Shown piece after piece: positions 16,917 through 26,670 of a stretch of 64,000 nt of DNA (position 1 is its first letter; every line of letters starts with the position of its first letter). A model generated the notes under the pieces. It saw only the letters and a program-made list of their open reading frames with translations, was not told the origin of the DNA and did no database searches. The position numbers were made by a program, and so were the translations under genes. The stretch covers positions 246,743-310,742 of the forward strand of contig JAKLHK010000001.1 of assembly GCA_022710185.1 (NCBI GenBank), given 5' to 3'. This stretch comes from Bacteroidota bacterium (GTDB lineage: Bacteria > Bacteroidota > Bacteroidia > Bacteroidales > JAGNHN01).

Positions 16917-18353
16917 TCAATGCAGGATCCTGTTCATTTTATCGGAATACGCAATCTCAAATCCTTCCAATTCGATGTCTAATCGATGGTATCCCTGGGG
17001 CAACTGTTCGCCACGTACTGTAAGATAATACGGATATTGATTTTCTTCCGAGGCATCAATACTGATAAAATAGAACCGGTGCAGATAACCCATCAAACTA
17101 AAATGATTATGCAGTGAGGGGGAGGCAGAAAGAATTGTGCCCTCAGGTACTACATCTCCCATCTTCTCAACATCAGATATCAAGGATTTTTCCCTGACCG
17201 GTTGGCCGGCTTTGAAAATACTTACTGCAACTATGGCAAGAATTGCAACATAGCATATCAGTTTAAAGATGAAGTTCCATTTCCGACCGATCTGCACCCG
17301 CTCATTTAATGAATGGAGGATATGTGCTGTAAGGTAGCCGAAAGCCAGGCCAAAATAGGGTATGGACGGCACAATGTAGAAGGTGAGCTGCTTGGGACTG
17401 ACCATCATAGGAGCTGTGGCACTTAATCCTATCATAAGGAAAAGGAAAAAGCCCCGTAGCGTTTCCGCATCCTTGATGATTCCGTTTATCCTCATTCTAT
17501 AGTGCAGTAAAAGGATTAAAAGTGATACGCCAATGGTTCCTGTGATCTGCATAGCAAGTGCTTTCATTATGTGATACCACGGCTTTTCCATACTCTCTCC
17601 GGCAAGGGCAGGGAACAACTGGGCCTGCATATAATCTGCCAGACTTTGAAGGGCGGGTTGATTCCAGAACAGGAAGAGAAACGTTAATGTAACGAATACT
17701 GCGATTAGTTGGAGTGTGGAACGCAACATCCTCCCAACGTCATACTCACGATGATAGGCCAGGTAGTAACAGAAGTAAAAACCCAGTGGAAAGAGGCCGG
17801 GGAAGCCCTTCGACAAAAAGGCCATAATCAGCGAAGCGGAAGCAAGAATATGATAGATGACTTGCCGGGTGGGATCCCGTTTCAATGATTCAAAGAGCAG
17901 GATCACGGCCAGCAAAGAAAACAAGCCCATGGTATTTTCCAGCATATTGTTGTTGTAGCTCCAGAAAACCGGTTGTACCGTTATCCACAGAAACACAGGC
18001 CACCAACTGAGCGTATGGTGTTTTTGAGGAGTGCTTTTCTTCCAAAGGATGATTATAAGATATGCTGTAATCAGCGCTGTGAGAAATGAATAGACCTTTT
18101 CAACGTAGAAAGCATCTCCGAAGAGCCGGAAGAACAGGCTTTGAATGCCCATAGCCAGGGGTGGATGCTCGTGGAAAGATGACATCACAGTAGCCGAGAA
18201 AGACGGCTGCCAGAACGTTCCGACACCGTTAGCCATATTATGCGCTACTGTGGAGTATATCAATCCGTCCATAAAGATACCAGGCCGGAAAACGCCGGGG
18301 AGCAAGAGCGCAAGGAAGGTAAGAATCGTTAGTAGTTTCAGGATATGGTTCAT
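16917..18353 (-). CDS. Membrane glycosyltransferase, GT39/ArnT-like
   Basis: 478 residues with about ten TM helices. The N-terminal loop has the GT-C pattern MDGLIYSTVAHNMANGVGTFW and then FHEHPPLAMGIQSLFFRLFGD. The acidic residue after the first helix and the E-H-P-P-L motif are typical of the dolichyl-phosphate mannosyltransferase/ArnT group, which uses a polyprenyl-phosphate-linked sugar at the outer face of the inner membrane. The acceptor is unknown. It starts 24 bases after the GT22-like gene, so the two form an operon. Island cargo. Confidence 0.85.
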   Translation of the reverse strand: MNHILKLLTILTFLALLLPGVFRPGIFMDGLIYSTVAHNMANGVGTFWQPSFSATVMSSFHEHPPLAMGIQSLFFRLFGDAFYVEKVYSFLTALITAYLIIILWKKSTPQKHHTLSWWPVFLWITVQPVFWSYNNNMLENTMGLFSLLAVILLFESLKRDPTRQVIYHILASASLIMAFLSKGFPGLFPLGFYFCYYLAYHREYDVGRMLRSTLQLIAVFVTLTFLFLFWNQPALQSLADYMQAQLFPALAGESMEKPWYHIMKALAMQITGTIGVSLLILLLHYRMRINGIIKDAETLRGFFLFLMIGLSATAPMMVSPKQLTFYIVPSIPYFGLAFGYLTAHILHSLNERVQIGRKWNFIFKLICYVAILAIVAVSIFKAGQPVREKSLISDVEKMGDVVPEGTILSASPSLHNHFSLMGYLHRFYFISIDASEENQYPYYLTVRGEQLPQGYHRLDIELEGFEIAYSDKMNRILH

Positions 18354-18377
18354 TGTTCAGGAATCTTTTCTTTCAGT

Positions 18378-19379
18378 TCATAAACGGCCCATATCTGGGT
18401 CCTTGACATTCAGTACACGTTCGTAAGGATTATATCCCTTGTGATATAGGGTGGCGGGCTGCTGGTAATCGTAATACATTGCTTTGTACAGGGGTATATT
18501 GACGTCGGATGGGCGAAACATTACGACAAGAAGCATAATCCCATACACCACAACAAAGACCTGCATAAACACACGTAGTCCTTTCATCTGCATCATTCCC
18601 TTCATATACCTATTTTCCACTTCCTGCATCCCCAGGATAAGGAATACCGGAAGGAAAGAAACCAGGGGAAACAGGAATCGAAGCTCCTTGTGACCTATCG
18701 CAAAATGGACCAGCAGGAAGGGAAGTACAGACCAGGTAAGCACACTTTTCCAACGAAAAATAAATACTGCTAATATTCCGAGAATGAAGAGCATCCAGGC
18801 GATGAAACCCAGGATCAGAAAGGCTGCCTGGAAGCGAAAGAGAAAGGAGAGACCCAATACAAAACCCAGAAACACCAGAAAGAGCGCTGATTTTCTTTCT
18901 TTCAGGAGATACCATGCCAATGCAATGGCAAACAACCTCCCCGACCAGTTTTCCGAAGAAAAGCGAACGCCGATATAAACATCGAACCAAACCAGAATGG
19001 ATAGAAGCAGGAACCAGCGCTGCAGGACAGGGTTAGTGATTTTATCGCGGAACGCTTTATAAACCAACACCATGGCCAGGAATGTAAGTAATCCGGAAAC
19101 CATCCTGAGGAAAAAGGCAATGAAGAAGGGGTCTGTTGTTCCCAACCACCCAAAAACGCGATAAACTCCAAAGGCGATCATTGGCTGGACGGCGGGTCGC
19201 ATCTGGTCAGTATATTCCCAGGGCATATTGTTCAGGGAATTCAGGCCAAGCTTGAATCCCGCAAATTCAAGGATCTGGAAGTGTTCATCGAAGTGGTAAT
19301 AGCCAAGGGAGAACCAGCTCGCTACAAGCATAAGGATCAAGCCGCTAAGCGGGATCAAGGTCTTATCTGGTGCAGACAT
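18378..19379 (-). CDS. GT22 (Alg9/PIG-B-like) mannosyltransferase, apparently with an internal deletion
   Basis: 333 residues from the ATG at 19379; starts at 19412 (ATG) and 19421 (TTG) are possible. GT-C hallmarks are YYHFDEHFQILEFAG and WEYTDQMRPAVQP near the N-terminus, and HKELRFLFPLVSFLP near 250, all characteristic of GT22. From memory, Bacteroidota relatives carry roughly 80-100 more residues between the GFIAWMLFI and LGILAVFIF segments, including another loop and helices; here these segments join directly. The frame is intact, so this may be an in-frame deletion that abolishes or alters activity. First gene of the two-gene glycosyltransferase operon. Confidence 0.75.
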   Translation of the reverse strand: MSAPDKTLIPLSGLILMLVASWFSLGYYHFDEHFQILEFAGFKLGLNSLNNMPWEYTDQMRPAVQPMIAFGVYRVFGWLGTTDPFFIAFFLRMVSGLLTFLAMVLVYKAFRDKITNPVLQRWFLLLSILVWFDVYIGVRFSSENWSGRLFAIALAWYLLKERKSALFLVFLGFVLGLSFLFRFQAAFLILGFIAWMLFILGILAVFIFRWKSVLTWSVLPFLLVHFAIGHKELRFLFPLVSFLPVFLILGMQEVENRYMKGMMQMKGLRVFMQVFVVVYGIMLLVVMFRPSDVNIPLYKAMYYDYQQPATLYHKGYNPYERVLNVKDPDMGRL

Positions 19380-19463
19380 AATTCTTTGGCTACTGGAATG
19401 AAAGAGTTGCATACTGAACAAGCGCTTTCCATTATCCCGAAATAAAGCAGAGAGGCTTGCCTA

Positions 19464-19471
19464 CAAATATA
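19464..19471 (-). promoter_or_regulatory. -7 promoter element of the glycosyltransferase operon
   Basis: Reads TATATTTG on the minus strand, 43 bases upstream of the first possible start. The flank at 19476-19497 contains the palindromic CTATTATAATAG, a possible operator. Confidence 0.5.
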
Positions 19472-19589
19472 ATCCCTATGCTATTATAATAGGGTCCTAG
19501 TCATATCACCTCAAACTTTCGACAGGTCTGTTTCGTCGCATTATTGTTCACAGATTAGTTTCACCTTAGTTGCAGGTCCAGTTTTTCCG

Positions 19590-19671
19590 ACCCACCTCAC
19601 GACAGCCTTACCAACCCCCCGATTGGCCCGCCAACCGGCTGCACGAGCTGCTGCCCGGTTACCGGCAGTAG
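19590..19671 (+). pseudogene. Possible relic of an IS66-type transposase C-terminus
   Basis: In the 19422-19738 spacer, the plus strand ends with a short reading that translates as WPANRLHELLPGYRQ then TAG (19669-19671). Just before it, in another frame, is THLTTALPTP. Joined by one frameshift these resemble the extreme C-terminus of IS66 TnpC proteins (W-L-T-x-x-L...H-P-x-N-R-x-x-E-L-L-P). No terminal repeats or other transposase parts are recognisable, so this is at best a short scar. The rest of the spacer holds the promoter described above and nothing else I can support. Confidence 0.35.
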
Positions 19672-19738
19672 CCCTTAGCCTTTTCCTCTCACGTTTTCAA
19701 GATGCAGTTGGCTGGAGGCTTACCTATGAAGCCCGATA

Positions 19739-20320
19739 TTAAATGTCAGAGTTAGCCTTGAACTCTTTGCTCAAAATATTGAAGTAAAACATTAACGTAC
19801 CCTGTTTATATTCTTTCCATTGCTGAGTATCTATTTCCCTGTAATTTACACTCTTTAAAAAAGAAATTTCAATTCTATCTTTTTTCTCGATTATCTGTAT
19901 ATCTTTTATCGGATATTCAAAACCTTCACAAGACTGACATGGTAAAGAAATGTTCAATTCACCCATTCTTACTAATTTCCCATCAGCGACATAGTAAGCA
20001 ATTAATATCGGGAAATATTCATATTTGATTTCCCACAAAACAACATAAACGCTTTCTTTCTGTGATTCAAAACTGTATATCCTTGATTTATACGGGCTAA
20101 ATTCGACCGAGTCAATGAATTCTTTACTTTCATTCACTGCAGCATAATACATTTCCAAATACGAAACGCTACTGTCGGTATTAAAATAGAAACAATTTTT
20201 CTCATTAATGCAAATGGATTCATTCAGATTAACTATGAAATATTTTTGAAGATCCAATCTCGAATGGATTTGTCCGCAGGAAACAACGGGAATAAAAAGC
20301 AAAATAAAATACACTCTCAT
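19739..20320 (-). CDS. Predicted lipoprotein, candidate immunity protein for the RHS-M23 gene
   Basis: 193 residues. The N-terminus MRVYFILLFIPVVSCGQ is a short lipoprotein signal with lipobox VVSC (Cys15), so the protein should be tethered in the periplasm or outer membrane. The rest is AT-rich coding with no recognised domain; a C-x2-C pair (LPCQSC) lies near 130. It starts 18 bases after the RHS stop codon on the same strand and is almost certainly co-transcribed. An immediately downstream small gene with a periplasmic lipoprotein signal is what would be expected for immunity to a peptidoglycan-cleaving toxin domain, but this rests on position only. Confidence 0.8.
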   Translation of the reverse strand: MRVYFILLFIPVVSCGQIHSRLDLQKYFIVNLNESICINEKNCFYFNTDSSVSYLEMYYAAVNESKEFIDSVEFSPYKSRIYSFESQKESVYVVLWEIKYEYFPILIAYYVADGKLVRMGELNISLPCQSCEGFEYPIKDIQIIEKKDRIEISFLKSVNYREIDTQQWKEYKQGTLMFYFNILSKEFKANSDI

Positions 20321-20338
20321 AACAAATTTATTTTGGGT

Positions 20339-23300
20339 TTATTTCCACCAAGGCATTACAAACCCCTGTACCCCATTTACAGGGCGCCAAACTGCAATAT
20401 GAACGTGTGTTGGAAATAAGCTACCTGCATATCCAAGACGTCCCATTTCACCAATTTTTTGACCTGCCGTAACTGTCTTATTAAGAGTCACAACTCTCTT
20501 GGACATGTGTCCATAATCCACATTATATGTTTTACCATTAATAGCCGAAGAAGTCCGGACAAAGTTTTCTCCATAAGCTCTAGAATTACCTATTCTAATG
20601 ACTTTCCCATCATACATAGCAAAAATATCATCCCCTTCATTGCCAGCATAGTCAACTCCGTAATGAGCTTTTCCTTTTGCCCCTAACTTACGAGTCATTC
20701 CATATTTACCATAGTTGGGGTTACTTGATGTTTGAGCAATTTCACCTGTAGCTGTAGGTTTAGCCCCTGCAGGAATTTCTTCATCTAAAAACATTCCTGA
20801 ACCACCACCTCCTACTTCATTAACTTTCCCATTCCAAAAAATAGCGTCATTTCGAACTGCATCAATTCCTCCTATAGTACCGCCAATCAATCCACCTGTT
20901 ACTGCCCCAAATGCACCACCTTCAAGACCTGCAATCAATCCTTCTCCAAAATTGGATCCATTCATCCATGCATTGCCTGATCCACCTACAAAACCTCCCG
21001 CAAAACCTGACGCAGCTCCAATTGTCGCTCCTCCTGAAAAACCGCCATATCCTATCGCTCCTGCAACTGCAGCTCCAACTAATGCCCCAGCCGTTCCAGC
21101 CGCAGCCCCGATTCCAATACTTAGGAAAAAATCACCCATACTATTTACATTTCCATTCATGATCTGAACAGAAGTGAATAATATAGCTCCTATAAAAGAG
21201 AAGAAAAACTCTCCATCAGGATCAGTATAAATTAAAGGATTATTGCCCGCATATGAGTATCTATTAAAACCTTGAGCATTATCCCCATCCTGAACAAAGT
21301 TATCGGGCATCATAAACCGCGCTAAAATGGGATCATAGGTTCGCCCATTCATATTAATAAGTGCAAAGGCATCAAGATGCTCATGTCCGGTGTAGCCACG
21401 GTCAAACATGAATTGCTCGTTCCCACTCAGGTAACTCCAGGTGTCCGGATCTCTTCGCCTGCCCCAGGCATCGAAGCTATACCGTTGCTCTTCGTTGTTC
21501 CATTGGTACACCTGGCCCGTATTGTCTGTTACCACACCAAGTGATCCAAGGTGGTCGGTAAGAATGTAAAAGTATTCGATCCCATTGTTGTTTTCATCCT
21601 GAAGAACAAGGATGGTTCCGTCAGGCAGACCTATGTAATCACGTGTCATAGTCCCATTGTCATCTACTATAACCTCATGGTTACCAAGGGCGTAGTACTT
21701 TGCACGAATAGTATTAGAAGATTTTAGGTAAACAGACTTTATCCGCTGAGACATTCCACCGTAATAAAGGAAGTAATCTTTCTCCTGATTTATATGGTGT
21801 ATCTCTGCCAGGTTGTTTTCTGAATTGTATTCTACGTTCTGCTCATATTCTGCCGGCAACTGAACTGGGTTATCAATGGAGAGAACTGCGTGAGGCTTTC
21901 CATTCGGATCATAGTTGTAACTGCCAAGCTCTGAGTTCTCTATAATGTTACCATTATCATCAAAAACCATCGTCTGGGTTCCATTTGGATTATAAATGTT
22001 CTGCAGTCGATTATGATCATAATCGAACGTCTCTTCGAGAACAGCAATATTATCACGCCTAAGGGTCATATTGCCAGTACTATAGTCATATTCATAATCC
22101 AGGTCCTGCAAGCCAGGGACGGTAATATTCAAGAGTAGCCCGAGATTGTCATAAGTTCTAAGATGATCTAAACTATTTCCTAGCTGCGATTCTTCGATTG
22201 CACCTCTCGCGCTCATATGTCCATAGTTCCATAATGGAATCGGGTTGTTTATATCAGTCACATCATTCACACTTGTGAGTAATCCTTCACCTGAATATGT
22301 ATTTCCGATTGAATATCCCGATGGCAAATCAATTGAAGAAATCCGGCCGCATTGGTCATAGTGGTATGTTTTACTAAATGAACGTCCATCGAATGCTTCG
22401 GTCTCTGATTCAAGCCTGCTCAGGTTATCATAGGTATAGTTAATTTCATAAGAGAGGTCTCCGCCGCTCACGGAAGCCAACAATCCTGCTCCATTTGCTG
22501 CTACATCATATACGTATTCAATGGTCTGATTCTGTGCACTATTCATCCTGGTCAACAATCTGCCTGTGGCGTCATAAGTCATATCGAAGGAATTACCCAA
22601 TGCATCCACCTGATTTATCAAATCTCCGAACGGGCTATATATATATGTTGTTATCCCCGCATTGGGATCTTCAAGTAAACTTTGTTGACCACTATAATCA
22701 TATTCAATTTTTGTTACTGCACCTACGGCATTGATTATGGTTGGCTTTCCCAGAGCATTATATATATATTCCACGGTGCCGAGGTCATCAACAATGCTCA
22801 CGTCTTGTCCAATGATATTCTTGGTCACCTGCTTAAATTGCCCTGATGGTTGGCTTGTAAGTGTTGTTGTAAGACCATTATAGTCATAATCCATAGAATT
22901 TACAACCGTAACAGGATTTCCTCCATATACAATTGTTTGATCTGGCCTCCCGTAATTGTCATAATAATGCTCAGTGAACGCATAGTCATTATCTGTGCTA
23001 AAATACGGCTCCGTTACCATAAAAAGCTGGCCATCTGTGTTATATTTTCTATCTGCGTATACTTTTTCGCTTGGCCCAATGAGTCTGACACTTCTGGTAG
23101 GTCTGCTGTAACTATCAAAAAACGCTAAGCTAAAGGCCTCTCCTGTTGACTGAGACCATTGGTAAAAAAGTGAACCATTGATTGCATCCGGATGGTTTGC
23201 AGGATCAGCATATACCCATCTCAAAGCATTTAGGGATTCCGTACCGTCAGGATACAATGTCCTTTGAATTCTGCCAAAGGCACCATATTCATATGCTGTT

Positions 23301-26300
23301 TCCAATCCGTTGTAGTCCTTTGATGTCTTAACTATACCGTATTTTGCATAATAATCAAATTCAGAAAATAAGCTGTAAGAGGTTGTAACTATTTCTCTTG
23401 TTTTTGTAAGAAATCTTCCAGAATAAGACTGTTCATCATATTCGAAAATGGTTTCTCTTGGTGATACTGCTGGTGTATAATTGGGTGCAGTAACTGTTTT
23501 ATGCGTTATATTTCCGTATTCATCATAGTCATATGTCTCAACCACCTGTAATGAAGGATCCGATTGCGGGGTGCGCGACTTCGTCTGAACATTTGGGAAT
23601 CGAGAATCACTTGGCTGGAAATACGTAAAAACTGTAATAACGTTCTTGCCTTGCTGATCATCCGGACTAATACTATTAGATTCCGTGGCCGTGAGCGGGA
23701 ACAACCAATGGGTAAGGTCAATTGAGTACGTATTATCTGTTTTTTGATGGAAGCCGTAAGAAGATTCGGGGTCCCCGAGATAATGGCTTGAGCTTTCATC
23801 TATGTATTTTCCCTCAAACACCACATTACCATAATTGTCAATGTCCATAACAGTCTTCACGGTACGGATGAAGTTATTATCCGGATCTCTTTCCCATGTG
23901 AGGGATTCAGGATAATAAAGGAAGTAAGATTTGCCTCCCTTATTGTCATATGATTGATCAAAAAGGGTTGTTCTTGTAAGAATGTTATTAATAAACTCGG
24001 CAGATGTAGACAAATGGAGGGACAGATATGTGTAGTTTAGTTCGAAATCCTGCATACTTCCCCATACGACACCAGACTTATAAGTTTGTCGATTCAAATG
24101 TATAAATCCGAGTAAACGCTTATCCGGGCGATGAAAGAGTGCATCCTCGTAGTGATATTTGTTGTACGATACCTCATTACTATCCTTGAACAACAAATAT
24201 ATTCGGGGCATATATCGCTGTACATGACTCTGGAGGGAAAGGCCCGGATCCTTTGAATAGAATGCAGGCTCATCAGACGTAAGGGGTAGATATGAAAAAT
24301 AGTGTTCATTGTCATAGCTATCAATAGACTTGTTAATGAAGGAATACTTCTTTGCGGAAAGCGAAAAATCAAACTTATCTTCGTAAAACCCTCCCACATC
24401 AAGCATACCGTCTCCGTTTATGTCTCCCATTAGGAAATGATTATAGTCTTTTGAACACTCGCGACAGTATGCGTCTTCAATCCAAAACTGTGAATCCCGG
24501 AAATGACTTCCATCTGATAGTGCAATTTCAACTCCAAGTGTCATATGGAAGCATAAAATGTCAGCCATTCCATCTCCATTTACATCTTTAATATGTCTTT
24601 CGATCTTTGTATTGCTGTATCCTTGGAGCCTGCCGAATTCTCCAATCCACTTTCTTTTAGGTAAAAATCCAGTGCCCGTGCTTAATGATACATATACGCC
24701 ATCGTCCCCATATCCAATAATGTCATCCATTCCATCACCATTCACATCAGCAACAAAACGTGGATAATTTCTTGTATTCCAGCCATCAGCTTCGTGGAAA
24801 TCGTAAAGAACCGCATATTGAACAAATTCAGTGCCGTTGGATTTATAAGCATATGTAGCATATTTTCCAAAACCAATAATATCCGTCATACCATCACCAT
24901 TAACATCCCCTATGGTTCGGATATAGCTAGGGTGGCACTCGTCATCAACTGTCTCAAATTCGTTCCAATCAAAACCGGAACCCGGCAATCCGGAATTATT
25001 TGCAAAATCCGCAGTCCAAACGCTAGGTGCATTAAATCCTGTACCGTATGAAGTTGCCACCCTGACTCCAAAGTGATTAAATGCTATGATGTCATCCATA
25101 CCATCGCCATTCACATCAGAAACATACCGGGGGTTTGTTTCAAGGTAGGGATAATTGCCACTTCCATGATTAAAGTCATTGACATAGCATAGAGAAGTGT
25201 ATGTGGCTCCAACAGAAACCGAAACACCGGTTCCATCATGTCCAAATCCGATTATGTCCGTTTTTCCATCACCATTCACATCACCTATTGTTCGATGGTA
25301 TTTATGCAGAATATAGTCATCGGTGCCTTGACAACTCATTGTCCCTGTTAGATTCCATAAATCAACAGCCCCAAAGTCAGAATACACTGGAACCCAAGAA
25401 CCAAAACTCGTTCCATTGGAGAATGATGCAATTGTTCCATTGTACTCGAAGCCTAAAATATCATCAAGTCCGTCACCATCAATATCTGTCAGGAAACGGG
25501 GATAATCCGCCGGAGCAAGGCTTAGCCCATAAATACACGTCTTCGTTTCTGGTGAATTTAACGAATTTGTTCCTTCGCCACTCCAAAGAAACTCCAATGG
25601 ATTTAGATGCCTGTTAAACTCGGCATCACTGTATGTAATAGACTGAAGATAGCTGTAGTATGGGGCATTGTTACTTTCCGAGTAAGTACAAGCAAGCTCC
25701 CAAACTTCATTTTCGTTGAAGAGTAACTTTACGTTAGATACTCGTTTATAGGTATTTACTTTGCACCCAGCAAGGTAGTGAATCGCTGAATCAGATCGAT
25801 TCTGATACTCAATCAATATAGTATAGTAAGGCAAAGAAGATGTATTGTGGTTCCCGGTATATGATATCCTAATCGGGAGGTTTTCTCCTGTGGAATTGCT
25901 CTCGTAATAGTAATAATCTATATAATTCCCTCTCCTATCCTCCACCCTGTTCAATCTCCATTGTAGTACATCAACTAAACCCTGGCCCTCAATGCGAGAG
26001 TCCTGGGAATAGCCATACCAGTAGATTAATCCAGATTTTGTATATACCTTAAAATACTCAGGTCCTTTTCCTTGTGTGCCAAATGCAATGATTTTTGAAA
26101 ATGTCTGTGACTCGGTATGATACTCTGATCCTGATGCGCCGTATGTCCCGACATCAAGGGTCAGTCTGTTACCGTCCAGCGCAAAATGATCATTGTAAGA
26201 AAATTGTATAGCCTTAATTTCTCCATCATTGTATAGATTAGATCCGATTCTGGCGATTGAAGATAGCCCACCAAGGTGAAATCCCATTCCCAAGAGTCCA

Positions 26301-26596
26301 TTTCCTGATTGACTATTGTAAATCAAGTTTAACTCAGGAGTCATTCCATTGGTTCCTGGCAGAACAGGAAAGGGTACTGTATAAATCATTGATCCTGAAG
26401 GACTTTGCGAAAATATCCCTTGAAGGTTACCTACTACACCGTTATCAGCCGGATCTGGTCCTCCAGTTACACCTTGCTGTGGCGCTTGAATTTGTGCTGA
26501 TGTTGATATTGATAACACAAAAAATATCATCGGGATTAATGATCGTGTTATCCCATTGTGCCTAGAGCCGGAAAGAGAGGTGATGTTCGTGGTCAT
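20339..26596 (-). CDS. Giant RHS/YD-repeat protein with FG-GAP repeats and C-terminal M23 peptidase domain
   Basis: 2085 residues. Sec signal peptide at about 18-35 (LIPMIFFVLSISTSAQ). A SpvB-like region at about 50-330 has PSGSMIYTVPFPVLPGTNGMTPELNLIYNSQ. Seven FG-GAP/VCBS calcium-loop repeats (D-[VI]-[ND]-G-D-G-x-x-D) lie at about 360-735, and YD repeats at about 1030-1600. The RHS core at about 1677-1790 has TDHLGSLGVV, then GRTYDPILARFMMPD and NRYSYAGNNPLIYTDPDGE. A glycine/alanine-rich segment follows at about 1805-1900, then the variable tip. The tip is an M23/LytM domain: HYGVD near 1975, YGHMSK near 2028, HVHIAVW near 2065, so all zinc and catalytic positions are present. Architecture is that of a polymorphic toxin, with the RHS shell encapsulating a C-terminal effector, here a likely peptidoglycan endopeptidase. 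No T9SS sorting domain is present on this protein. Confidence 0.93.
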   Translation of the reverse strand: MTTNITSLSGSRHNGITRSLIPMIFFVLSISTSAQIQAPQQGVTGGPDPADNGVVGNLQGIFSQSPSGSMIYTVPFPVLPGTNGMTPELNLIYNSQSGNGLLGMGFHLGGLSSIARIGSNLYNDGEIKAIQFSYNDHFALDGNRLTLDVGTYGASGSEYHTESQTFSKIIAFGTQGKGPEYFKVYTKSGLIYWYGYSQDSRIEGQGLVDVLQWRLNRVEDRRGNYIDYYYYESNSTGENLPIRISYTGNHNTSSLPYYTILIEYQNRSDSAIHYLAGCKVNTYKRVSNVKLLFNENEVWELACTYSESNNAPYYSYLQSITYSDAEFNRHLNPLEFLWSGEGTNSLNSPETKTCIYGLSLAPADYPRFLTDIDGDGLDDILGFEYNGTIASFSNGTSFGSWVPVYSDFGAVDLWNLTGTMSCQGTDDYILHKYHRTIGDVNGDGKTDIIGFGHDGTGVSVSVGATYTSLCYVNDFNHGSGNYPYLETNPRYVSDVNGDGMDDIIAFNHFGVRVATSYGTGFNAPSVWTADFANNSGLPGSGFDWNEFETVDDECHPSYIRTIGDVNGDGMTDIIGFGKYATYAYKSNGTEFVQYAVLYDFHEADGWNTRNYPRFVADVNGDGMDDIIGYGDDGVYVSLSTGTGFLPKRKWIGEFGRLQGYSNTKIERHIKDVNGDGMADILCFHMTLGVEIALSDGSHFRDSQFWIEDAYCRECSKDYNHFLMGDINGDGMLDVGGFYEDKFDFSLSAKKYSFINKSIDSYDNEHYFSYLPLTSDEPAFYSKDPGLSLQSHVQRYMPRIYLLFKDSNEVSYNKYHYEDALFHRPDKRLLGFIHLNRQTYKSGVVWGSMQDFELNYTYLSLHLSTSAEFINNILTRTTLFDQSYDNKGGKSYFLYYPESLTWERDPDNNFIRTVKTVMDIDNYGNVVFEGKYIDESSSHYLGDPESSYGFHQKTDNTYSIDLTHWLFPLTATESNSISPDDQQGKNVITVFTYFQPSDSRFPNVQTKSRTPQSDPSLQVVETYDYDEYGNITHKTVTAPNYTPAVSPRETIFEYDEQSYSGRFLTKTREIVTTSYSLFSEFDYYAKYGIVKTSKDYNGLETAYEYGAFGRIQRTLYPDGTESLNALRWVYADPANHPDAINGSLFYQWSQSTGEAFSLAFFDSYSRPTRSVRLIGPSEKVYADRKYNTDGQLFMVTEPYFSTDNDYAFTEHYYDNYGRPDQTIVYGGNPVTVVNSMDYDYNGLTTTLTSQPSGQFKQVTKNIIGQDVSIVDDLGTVEYIYNALGKPTIINAVGAVTKIEYDYSGQQSLLEDPNAGITTYIYSPFGDLINQVDALGNSFDMTYDATGRLLTRMNSAQNQTIEYVYDVAANGAGLLASVSGGDLSYEINYTYDNLSRLESETEAFDGRSFSKTYHYDQCGRISSIDLPSGYSIGNTYSGEGLLTSVNDVTDINNPIPLWNYGHMSARGAIEESQLGNSLDHLRTYDNLGLLLNITVPGLQDLDYEYDYSTGNMTLRRDNIAVLEETFDYDHNRLQNIYNPNGTQTMVFDDNGNIIENSELGSYNYDPNGKPHAVLSIDNPVQLPAEYEQNVEYNSENNLAEIHHINQEKDYFLYYGGMSQRIKSVYLKSSNTIRAKYYALGNHEVIVDDNGTMTRDYIGLPDGTILVLQDENNNGIEYFYILTDHLGSLGVVTDNTGQVYQWNNEEQRYSFDAWGRRRDPDTWSYLSGNEQFMFDRGYTGHEHLDAFALINMNGRTYDPILARFMMPDNFVQDGDNAQGFNRYSYAGNNPLIYTDPDGEFFFSFIGAILFTSVQIMNGNVNSMGDFFLSIGIGAAAGTAGALVGAAVAGAIGYGGFSGGATIGAASGFAGGFVGGSGNAWMNGSNFGEGLIAGLEGGAFGAVTGGLIGGTIGGIDAVRNDAIFWNGKVNEVGGGGSGMFLDEEIPAGAKPTATGEIAQTSSNPNYGKYGMTRKLGAKGKAHYGVDYAGNEGDDIFAMYDGKVIRIGNSRAYGENFVRTSSAINGKTYNVDYGHMSKRVVTLNKTVTAGQKIGEMGRLGYAGSLFPTHVHIAVWRPVNGVQGFVMPWWK

Positions 26597-26670
26597 AAGG
26601 CAATATGCTAATTGTTTGAAATGATGATTTTTATTGAATGGGGATTATCCCGAGCTAAGTACAATTCGTT

